Of a DNA stretch of 22,683 bases, positions 1-6,267 are shown one piece after another. Source of the stretch: Bacteroidia bacterium (GTDB taxonomy: Bacteria; Bacteroidota; Bacteroidia; Bacteroidales; UBA932); NCBI GenBank assembly GCA_021153285.1, contig JAGKTT010000036.1:1-22683 (forward strand). Direction: 5' to 3'. Numbering within the stretch: position 1 is the first letter of the stretch; the number at the start of each line of letters is the position of its first letter. The translations under genes were made by a program, and so were the position numbers. Under the pieces are notes generated by a model. It was not told where the DNA came from and searched no databases. It saw only the letters and a list, made by a program, of their open reading frames with translations.

Positions 1-738
1 AACCGCAAAGGTAGGAAAATTTTTCTTTATCAAAGAAAATAAAATGTCAACTATCTCTATTTCACTCTCATAATGGCCTATATCCATTATCATAAAGCCC
101 TCATTAGTGAAAAAGTTGTGGTATGAGATGTCTCCGCTGAGATAGAGCTGTGCTCCTGACCTGACAGCAGCCCCGATAAGGGATCCACCCGATCCACCGC
201 ACATAGCCACACGTGATATCTTGCCGTCCACAGGTCTGGAAGCACGCATCACCTTGAGTGAAAATCTTTCCTTGACCAGCTTCACAGCCTCCTCCGCCGT
301 CATTGGCTCCGGAAGATCGCCTACCACACCCAGGCCCGTACCTTCGCCATCTTCATCGAGAATGCTCACATTGACAAGACCGAGCCTCGAAGCCATTGCT
401 CCGCTGACTCCTGCGATGACCTTGTCCGCGCTCGTATGAGCCGCATAAATGCTGATTCCGGCACGTATGGCCTTTATCACGGCTTCACCGACGGGATTGT
501 CCGGAGAAATCTTCTTCAATCCGGAAAAGATCAGCGGATGGTGGGTAACTATCATATCGGCACCGCAGGAAACAGCCTCATCCACCAGTTCGGGAGTACA
601 ATCAAGTCCGAAAAGTACCGAACTGACAGGAGACTCCGGAGAGCCGATGCAAAGACCACTGTTATCCCAGCCTTCCTGCAATGAAAGAGGGGCGAAGTCT
701 TCTATTACCTTTATAACATCCTTTACCTTATATTCCAT
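1..738 (-). CDS. NIF3-family dinuclear metal-binding protein (partial, C-terminus outside window)
   Basis: Reading the minus strand from an ATG at 738 gives 246 open codons up to the window edge, so the C-terminus is missing. The start matches the NIF3/YbgI family, with 'GWDNSGLCIG' near residues 23-32 and the metal-binding 'THHPLIF' at about residues 65-71 (H66, H67). Near the window edge 'GHYESE' supplies the second histidine/glutamate pair of the dimetal site (H222, E226). Members form toroidal hexamers with two metal ions per subunit. They are often labelled 'GTP cyclohydrolase 1 type 2', but the cellular role is unsettled. Bacteroidota versions run to roughly 365 residues and this family usually ends soon after 'FPTFAV', so only a short tail may be lost. 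It starts 22 nt after the MerR-like gene and is probably co-transcribed with it. No Shine-Dalgarno is visible, as is usual in this phylum. Confidence 0.9.
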   Translation of the reverse strand, partial: MEYKVKDVIKVIEDFAPLSLQEGWDNSGLCIGSPESPVSSVLFGLDCTPELVDEAVSCGADMIVTHHPLIFSGLKKISPDNPVGEAVIKAIRAGISIYAAHTSADKVIAGVSGAMASRLGLVNVSILDEDGEGTGLGVVGDLPEPMTAEEAVKLVKERFSLKVMRASRPVDGKISRVAMCGGSGGSLIGAAVRSGAQLYLSGDISYHNFFTNEGFMIMDIGHYESEIEIVDILFSLIKKNFPTFAV

Positions 739-760
739 ACTATATTATATATTATGTGAT

Positions 761-1084
761 TCAGAGCTCCTCACGGATCTCAGCAAGCTGGGTACGGATA
801 GCCTTGAGAGAATCCAGGATACGCGCCTTGTTGATGACATCCTTACGATCACCCTTGAGTCTCTTGGCTGCTCCTTCGAGAGTAAGTCCCTCCACCTTTA
901 CCAGGACGTGGATATACTTGAAGGTCTCCACATCTTCCTTTGTAAAGAGTCGGTTACCCTTTGCATTTCTCTGGGGCTTTATATACTTGGGAAATTCATT
1001 AGCCCAGAAACGGACCAGGGAAGTACTTTCACCAAGCATCTCCGCAACTTCTCCGATTGTGTATAAAAACTTTTCCATAACCAT
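761..1084 (-). CDS. MerR-family helix-turn-helix regulator, minimal form
   Basis: A 107-residue protein. Residues 7-75 form a MerR-type winged helix: 'YTIGEVAEMLGESTSLVRFWANEFP' is the helix-turn-helix, and 'NRLFTKEDVETFKYIHVLVKVEGLTLEGAAKRL' is the wing and following helix. After this there is only a short charged helix (about residues 80-107). There is no effector-binding domain and no metal-binding cysteine cluster, so it is not a classical metal or drug sensor. Two starts are possible, at 1084 and at 1078 (MVMEKF); they differ by two residues. It lies 43 nt after the second M23 peptidase gene and 22 nt before the NIF3 gene, all on the same strand, so it probably belongs to one transcript. 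The link with envelope peptidases is contextual; target genes cannot be read from the sequence. Confidence 0.85.
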   Translation of the reverse strand: MVMEKFLYTIGEVAEMLGESTSLVRFWANEFPKYIKPQRNAKGNRLFTKEDVETFKYIHVLVKVEGLTLEGAAKRLKGDRKDVINKARILDSLKAIRTQLAEIREEL

Positions 1085-1127
1085 ATAATTTATAGATCCC
1101 TTGCCACGCTCAGGATGTCACCAGGTG

Positions 1128-2078
1128 TCAATCAAGCGACTGTCCGGTACTCACAGCCATTATCAACATATTCACATAATCGTCCGGGGTCACAGATGCG
1201 AACAAATGATTCACCGGATCCATAACCAGAGTATCACGCAACACTTCATAATGCAGATGAGGAGCGAATGAATTGCCCGAAACGCCCACATAGCCGATTC
1301 TCGCACCTTTTTTCAATTCTCTTCCCTTTCTGACTTCGACATCTGCCAGATGGGCATATCTTGTAACATATCCATTACCGTGATCGATCTCCACCACATT
1401 GCCGAGCCCTTTGCGAGAACGGATCACATTCTTTACCACTCCGTCTGCGGCAGCATAGACAGGAGCCCCGGACGGAGCAATCATATCCAGACCGTTATGC
1501 ATTATCGGCACCTTGTAGAAAGGATTGATCTTCTCCCCTACTGATGCTCCGGTCTGAGCGAAAGAGAAGTTCTCCAGCGGATTTGTCATCGGCGGCATAA
1601 CAAAGCCCGAATCAGTCACAGCTTTCATTATCCTGGCAAAGTTCGCTTCAACCGCGCCGGCAGATGCAACCGCCTTGTCCAGCTTACGCTCCGCATATAC
1701 GACAATATCAGTATCCGGAATAGAATCCATCCCATTGAGAAAATCCACGGAGGATATAGGATCCAGATCCGGAGCTGACATACTGAATATCTCCTCATAG
1801 ATCCTGTCATCCTTCAGGCGCAGCCCCTCGATCACATCAGACACAAGTTCTTCCTTACGCTGAAGTTCAGGATACTCTTTTTCATACATCCTGTTCTCAT
1901 CCCTGAGACGCTGCTGCTCTTCCGTACTGAAAAAGAGGGCAAAGATAAGATAATACAATACCGCCATTGACGCAGTAGCGACAAAGAACACCAGTATTCT
2001 GCGCAAAACCGCCCACACTGATGTTCTCTTCTTCCTGAACTTTATATCGTCTTTGTCGAATATGTATTGACTGCTCAT
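1128..2078 (-). CDS. M23-family metallopeptidase, membrane-anchored (second of tandem pair)
   Basis: A 316-residue zinc peptidase of the lysostaphin/LytM (M23) type, expected to cut peptidoglycan cross-links or to act in envelope morphogenesis from the periplasmic face of the inner membrane. It has a short basic N-terminus, one membrane segment at about residues 26-50, a charged and probably coiled-coil stretch at about 52-95, and the M23 domain at about 190-285. The zinc and catalytic residues are all present: H194xxxD198, H243 in 'RYAHL' and H274xH276 in 'HLHYEV'. It should therefore be active, unlike degenerate EnvC/NlpD-type activators. Its ATG overlaps the stop of the upstream M23 gene by 4 nt (ATGA), which implies translational coupling. 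The two proteins share the same plan and probably arose by tandem duplication, though they have diverged a good deal. Confidence 0.93.
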   Translation of the reverse strand: MSSQYIFDKDDIKFRKKRTSVWAVLRRILVFFVATASMAVLYYLIFALFFSTEEQQRLRDENRMYEKEYPELQRKEELVSDVIEGLRLKDDRIYEEIFSMSAPDLDPISSVDFLNGMDSIPDTDIVVYAERKLDKAVASAGAVEANFARIMKAVTDSGFVMPPMTNPLENFSFAQTGASVGEKINPFYKVPIMHNGLDMIAPSGAPVYAAADGVVKNVIRSRKGLGNVVEIDHGNGYVTRYAHLADVEVRKGRELKKGARIGYVGVSGNSFAPHLHYEVLRDTLVMDPVNHLFASVTPDDYVNMLIMAVSTGQSLD

Positions 2079-3097
2079 ATGCGTCCTTTGTCTTTTCTCC
2101 TGTGGGAAGGATGCAGTGTTATCTTCTCTGAAGCATCCGCAGTATTCTGTACCATCGTACTGTATTCCTCAGGAGTGATGGAAAGATCGTAATAATTGGC
2201 AGGGTTCACGTGACTTCCCTTGTACAACACTTCATAATGAAGGTGTGGTCCGGAAGATCTTCCTGAATTACCGCTCAAACCGACACACTCACCTCTCTTG
2301 ACCTTCATTCCTTCCACGACACCCACAGACTTAAGATGCGCATATCTGGTCTTGTATCCGAAGCCGTGATCCACAACTACCTGATTTCCATAACCGAAGA
2401 ACTCGAACTTCACACTCTCCACCACGCCGTCACCTGTAGCATAGACAGGATTGCCAGGCTTCAAAGCAAAGTCCACACCGGTATGCCTTGTAGACCTTCC
2501 GGTGAAAGGATCGGAACGATAACCGAAACTGCTTGAGAGCCTGTATATGGATGGATCGGGATTCACAGGAGGGATCGCAGGAATGCAGGAAGCCATATCG
2601 CCTGCCCTCTTTGACAGAAGAGCCACCTCATCGAAAGAACGGCTCTGCACATAAGTCTTCTTGGTCAGGACATCCAGCCTGATGGCGGTCTTTTTCAGAA
2701 GTCCGTTGCTGCCGATACCTTCATAATGCGAATATCTGTTCACACCACCGAAACCCGCATTGCGGACTTCCGGTGCAATTTCATCCATACCGAAAATAGA
2801 TCTGTAGATGTCGTCATCTCTCATCTGAAGCGACGCCAATGCCTCATCATACTCGTCAAGCTGCCTGTTCATAACCTCCATCCTGGAGCTCCACTCAGCA
2901 TTCTTCTTCTTCAGAAGCAGAGTCTTAGGAGATTCAAGTCCAAGCACAGATCCGTAAAGCCAGAAATAAAGACCGGCCATACACAGGCTTACGAGGAACA
3001 GCATCACGGTTCTTGCGACACGCGACACCCTCGAACGCTTCTTCACTTCATAAACAAGCGTTCTCGGATTCAATATATACCTTTTGTTCTTAGACAT
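2075..3097 (-). CDS. M23-family metallopeptidase, membrane-anchored (first of tandem pair)
   Basis: A 340-residue protein built like its downstream neighbour. It has a basic cytoplasmic start (MSKNKRYILN), a membrane segment at about residues 30-50, a heptad-like helical stretch at about 55-100 and a C-terminal LytM/M23 peptidase domain at about 185-295. The metal and catalytic residues are intact: H205xxxD209, H254 in 'RYAHL' and H285xH287 in 'HLHYEV'. The tail after residue 320 is basic and probably disordered. Known members hydrolyse glycyl or cross-bridge peptide bonds in peptidoglycan; the exact substrate is not visible here. It is the first gene of the leftward run (M23, M23, MerR-like, NIF3). 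A consensus -7 box lies 8 nt upstream of its ATG, so the leader must be very short. Confidence 0.93.
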   Translation of the reverse strand: MSKNKRYILNPRTLVYEVKKRSRVSRVARTVMLFLVSLCMAGLYFWLYGSVLGLESPKTLLLKKKNAEWSSRMEVMNRQLDEYDEALASLQMRDDDIYRSIFGMDEIAPEVRNAGFGGVNRYSHYEGIGSNGLLKKTAIRLDVLTKKTYVQSRSFDEVALLSKRAGDMASCIPAIPPVNPDPSIYRLSSSFGYRSDPFTGRSTRHTGVDFALKPGNPVYATGDGVVESVKFEFFGYGNQVVVDHGFGYKTRYAHLKSVGVVEGMKVKRGECVGLSGNSGRSSGPHLHYEVLYKGSHVNPANYYDLSITPEEYSTMVQNTADASEKITLHPSHRRKDKGRI

Positions 3098-3105
3098 ACA
3101 AGGTG

Positions 3106-3113
3106 CAAAGATA
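3106..3113 (-). promoter_or_regulatory. Bacteroidota-type -7 box for the M23 operon
   Basis: Read on the minus strand this is TATCTTTG, a full match to the Bacteroidota -7 consensus TAnnTTTG. A TTTA lies 18 nt upstream as a weak -33 element. Transcription should begin only a few nt before the M23 ATG at 3097, giving an almost leaderless mRNA. Confidence 0.6.
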
Positions 3114-3194
3114 ATAAAAATATATGATTCGTAAAGTGCTTTAATTTAGATTATTTCAACAAATTAAGCAAAGCTGCGAATAAAACACATAATT

Positions 3195-3457
3195 ATGAAA
3201 GCACTGAAAACCATTTTCCTTTTAGCCCTTTGCCTGTCAGGCATTGGAGTTCAGGCTCAGAATCTTTCCGTACAGATGGAAGAACTGACCGCAGTCCAGT
3301 TCAAGGAAGCTGTTCAGAAAAGTTCGAAAACAGTAACTCTCCCTATTGGTGTCCTGGAAAAACACAGTCCCATATGCCGCTCGGAACAGACGTATACACT
3401 GCCAGGGAAATAGCCCTGCGCGCTGCTGAGATGGAGTATGCCGTTTTCCCCAAATAA
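3195..3457 (+). pseudogene. Secreted creatininase-family protein, frameshifted and truncated remnant
   Basis: The first frame starts at 3195 with a signal peptide (MKALKTIFLLALCLSG...QAQ) and runs into 'LPIGVLEKH', the start of the creatininase-family core motif LPxGxxEqHGPHLPLGTD. At about 3364-3372 the frame breaks. The rest of the motif, 'MPLGTDVYTAREIALRAAEME', continues in the next frame to a stop at 3457. The DNA reads cacagtcccatatg where an intact gene would be expected to read CAC-GGN-CCC-CAT-ATG, so loss of one base in the C run explains the shift. The catalytic HGPH site is also altered. After 'YAVFP' the remaining 200 or so residues of this family are absent. Family members are metal-dependent amidohydrolases acting on creatinine-like or cyclic amides. 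It cannot be functional as it stands. An ORF ending at 3413 is only the first fragment. Confidence 0.75.
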
Positions 3458-3491
3458 ATGATTCAACCCAGTAGATCAATTGGTTTAATAC

Positions 3492-3540
3492 GCAGGTAAA
3501 ACCTGCTGCGAAAGTCCGGTTTATGCCGGGCTTTCTTCAT
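3492..3540 (+). terminator. Tandem hairpins, probable terminator after the creatininase remnant
   Basis: Two hairpins lie back to back. GCAGGT/ACCTGC (3492-3497 and 3501-3506) is a perfect 6-bp stem with a 3-nt loop. AAAGTCCGG/CCGGGCTTT (3511-3519 and 3526-3534) is a 9-bp stem with one G-T pair and a 6-nt loop. The T run after the second hairpin is short (tcttcatt). It probably separates the dead gene from the alaS promoter. Confidence 0.6.
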
Positions 3541-3579
3541 TAATATTCCCTCCTATGCCGTCATTTCAGAAATTTATTG

Positions 3580-3587
3580 TACTTTTG
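3580..3587 (+). promoter_or_regulatory. -7 box of the alaS operon promoter
   Basis: TACTTTTG is a full match to TAnnTTTG, about 62 nt before the alaS ATG. No clear -33 element is seen. Transcription would start near 3593-3596, just ahead of the palindrome at 3599-3619. Confidence 0.55.
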
Positions 3588-3598
3588 CAAGTTATTAT

Positions 3599-3619
3599 GC
3601 CGCTATAGGCTTTAGCGGC
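3599..3619 (+). promoter_or_regulatory. Perfect 7-bp palindrome in the alaS leader
   Basis: GCCGCTA (3599-3605) and TAGCGGC (3613-3619) are exact inverted repeats around a 7-nt spacer. They lie at about +4 to +25 of the predicted transcript and 30 nt before the alaS ATG. This may be an operator or an RNA hairpin. E. coli AlaRS is known to bind a palindrome at its own promoter; any similar role here is inference. Confidence 0.5.
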
Positions 3620-3649
3620 TATTTATTGGAAATAAAACTGAAAACATAT

Positions 3650-6265
3650 ATGACTTCTAAAGAAATCAGAAAAGCCTTCCTGGACTTCTTTGCGTCCAAA
3701 GGTCACCAGATCGTGCCATCGGCACCGATGGTCGTAAAGAACGACCCTACCCTTATGTTCACCAATGCAGGTATGAACCAGTTCAAGGACTGGTTCCTCG
3801 GCAACAGCCCCGCAAAATGGAAGAGGGTGGCAGACAGCCAGAAATGTCTCCGCGTGAGCGGAAAGCATAATGACCTCGAAGAGGTAGGACGCGACACATA
3901 TCACCACACAATGTTCGAGATGCTCGGAAACTGGAGCTTCGGCGACTACTTCAAGGTCGAAGCTATCGATTGGGCCTGGGAACTTCTTACTGAGGTTTAC
4001 AAGCTTGACAAGGAAAGACTCTACGCAACAGTGTTCGAAGGTTCGGAAGCAGACGGAACAAGCCTTGACACCGAGGCTATGGAAGCCTGGAAGAAACATC
4101 TTCCAGAGGACAGGATCCTCCTCGGAAACAAGAAGGATAACTTCTGGGAAATGGGTGACACAGGTCCTTGCGGTCCTTGTTCGGAGATTCACATTGACCT
4201 CCGCAGCGATGAAGAGCGAGCTGCTGTTCCCGGAGCATCACTCGTCAACAAGGACCATCACCTTGTGATCGAAATCTGGAACAACGTGTTTATGCAGTAT
4301 AACCGCAAGGCGAGCGGTGAGCTCGAGCTTCTTCCTAACAAGAATGTAGATACAGGAATGGGCTTCGAGCGTCTCTGTATGGCTCTCCAGGGCAAGCAGT
4401 CGAACTACGATACAGACGTATTCACAGGTATGATTGCAAAGATCGAGGAGCTTTCAGGACATAAGTACGGAATCGACAAGCAGGAAGATATCGCGATGCG
4501 AGTGATCGCTGACCATATCCGTGCTATCAGTTTCTCAATAGCTGACGGACAGCTTCCTTCAAACGTAAAGGCCGGTTACGTGATCCGCCGAATCCTCCGT
4601 CGTGCAGTGCGTTACGGCTACACCTTCCTCGGATTCAACGAGCCTTTCCTCTGCCGCCTCGTACAGCAGCTCATCGACGATATGGGCGAGTTCTATCCTG
4701 AAATCGTCAAGCAGCAGACCCTCATCGAGCGCGTCATCAAGGAAGAGGAAATGGCTTTCCTCCGCACACTCGACAGAGGTATCCGTCTGATGGACAACAT
4801 TATGGCCAAGTCAGCAGAGACAAAGGTAATCTCTGGAGAGGACGCTTTCGTACTCTATGACACATTCGGATTCCCGATCGACCTTTCAGAGCTCATCGCT
4901 TCAGAAAAGGGCTACAAGATCGACCTCGAAGGCTTCCAGGTGGAGCTCCAGAAGCAGAAGGACAGAGCCCGCAACGCCACTGCGATCGAGTCAGGCGACT
5001 GGGTGGAGTTCGCACACTGCGACAATATCGAGTTCTGCGGTTACGACCAGACTGAGCTCGAGGGCGTACAGCTCACACGCCACCGCACAGTGAAAGCCAA
5101 GAACAAGACAATGTACCAGCTCGTATTCGAGCGCACACCGTTCTATGCGGAGATGGGTGGTCAGGTCGGAGACACCGGATACATCCTCTCAGAAAGTGGT
5201 GAAAAGATCAATATCATCAACACAATCAAGGAGAACAATCTCACCATCCACGTAGCGGAGCGCATTCCGGCAGACTGCACAGAAAGCTTCAGCCTCCACG
5301 TAGATGCAGAGAGAAGGCTTCAGATCGAGAACAATCACTCAGCTACCCACCTTCTCCACCAGGCTCTCCGTGAGATCCTCGGTTCGCACGTGGAGCAGAA
5401 GGGTTCATATGTATGTGACAAGAACTTCCGCTTCGACTTCTCACATTTCGAAAAGCTCAGCCAGGAGCAGATCCTCCTCGTAGAGAATCGTGTAAACTCC
5501 CTTATCAGAGCCAACTACCCACTCGACGAAAACCGTAACGCGACAATGGAGGAAGCTCAGGAGATGGGAGCGATGGCTCTCTTCGGAGAAAAGTACGGTG
5601 ACACCGTACGCGTGATCAGATTCGGTGATTCCTGCGAGCTCTGCGGAGGTACACACGCAGCAGCTACCGGCCAGATCGGATTCTTCAAGATCACCTCAGA
5701 ATCAGCAATCGCCGCCGGAGTGCGCCGTATCGAGGCTGTCACCGGAGTCGGTGCAGAGGCTCTCGTAAACACAATGGAAGAGACCATCCGCACAGCCAAG
5801 GCATTCTTCAACAATGTACCGGACCTTGCCGGAGCCATCAGAAAAATGGTAGAGGAGAACGAGGCATTCAAGAAGCAGATGGAAGAAATCGCCAAGGAGA
5901 AGACAATAGCTCTCAAGGCTCAGCTCAAGGGTATGGCAAAGGAGATCAACGGCATCAGTCTCGTTACAATCGACACTCCGATGGACCCTGTAATGCTCAA
6001 GAATGCTGCATTTATGCTCCAGAAGGAGACAGAGAACTTTGCGATAGCCGCAGCATTCGAGGCAGCCGGCAAGCCGCAGCTTCTTATGATGTACTCTGAT
6101 GACCTCGTGAAGGCAGGTCGCAATGCAGGTGCCGATGTCCGCGAGGCTGCAAAGCTTATCCTCGGAGGAGGCGGTGGCCAGCCTGGTCTCGCGACAGCAG
6201 GAGGCAAGGACCTGAACGGTCTTTCCGCAGCATTGGCTAAACTGGTAGAGTCAGCTACAAGATAA
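3650..6265 (+). CDS. alaS: Alanyl-tRNA synthetase
   Basis: Charges tRNA-Ala in the cytoplasm. The 871-residue length is normal for the family. The class II catalytic domain starts at once ('FLDFFASKGHQIVPSAPM', then 'LMFTNAGMNQFK'). 'FWEMGDTGPCGPCSEIH' lies at about residues 165-181. The editing domain that clears mischarged Ser and Gly carries HxxxH at 563-567 (HSATH) and the CxxCGGTH-type site with C662, C665 and H669. A C-terminal coiled-coil and C-Ala region follow, with a glycine-rich GGGGGQPGLA near the end. I chose the ATG at 3650 because the motif spacing fits MTSKEIRKAF as the true N-terminus; a TTG at 3626 in the same frame would add eight unconserved residues. It is the first gene of a probable operon with lptF-fmt (2-nt gap) and thiamine pyrophosphokinase. 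Confidence 0.98.
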   Translation: MTSKEIRKAFLDFFASKGHQIVPSAPMVVKNDPTLMFTNAGMNQFKDWFLGNSPAKWKRVADSQKCLRVSGKHNDLEEVGRDTYHHTMFEMLGNWSFGDYFKVEAIDWAWELLTEVYKLDKERLYATVFEGSEADGTSLDTEAMEAWKKHLPEDRILLGNKKDNFWEMGDTGPCGPCSEIHIDLRSDEERAAVPGASLVNKDHHLVIEIWNNVFMQYNRKASGELELLPNKNVDTGMGFERLCMALQGKQSNYDTDVFTGMIAKIEELSGHKYGIDKQEDIAMRVIADHIRAISFSIADGQLPSNVKAGYVIRRILRRAVRYGYTFLGFNEPFLCRLVQQLIDDMGEFYPEIVKQQTLIERVIKEEEMAFLRTLDRGIRLMDNIMAKSAETKVISGEDAFVLYDTFGFPIDLSELIASEKGYKIDLEGFQVELQKQKDRARNATAIESGDWVEFAHCDNIEFCGYDQTELEGVQLTRHRTVKAKNKTMYQLVFERTPFYAEMGGQVGDTGYILSESGEKINIINTIKENNLTIHVAERIPADCTESFSLHVDAERRLQIENNHSATHLLHQALREILGSHVEQKGSYVCDKNFRFDFSHFEKLSQEQILLVENRVNSLIRANYPLDENRNATMEEAQEMGAMALFGEKYGDTVRVIRFGDSCELCGGTHAAATGQIGFFKITSESAIAAGVRRIEAVTGVGAEALVNTMEETIRTAKAFFNNVPDLAGAIRKMVEENEAFKKQMEEIAKEKTIALKAQLKGMAKEINGISLVTIDTPMDPVMLKNAAFMLQKETENFAIAAAFEAAGKPQLLMMYSDDLVKAGRNAGADVREAAKLILGGGGGQPGLATAGGKDLNGLSAALAKLVESATR

Positions 6266-6267
6266 TC

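Noticed and set aside
5..12. A TACCTTTG -7-like box on the minus strand.
   Set aside because: It lies inside the NIF3 reading frame ('PTFA' codons), and what follows is outside the window, so a promoter cannot be supported.
449..1066. A 205-codon plus-strand frame across the NIF3 and MerR genes.
   Set aside because: It is antisense to two clearly recognised proteins and has a low-complexity, family-free translation.
3626..3649. An upstream TTG start for alaS.
   Set aside because: It would add eight residues not expected in AlaRS; the ATG at 3650 gives the normal N-terminus.
3623..4192. A 189-codon open frame on the minus strand inside alaS.
   Set aside because: It lies fully within the strongly conserved AlaRS catalytic domain, and its product has no recognisable domain. 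It is a by-product of alaS codon use.
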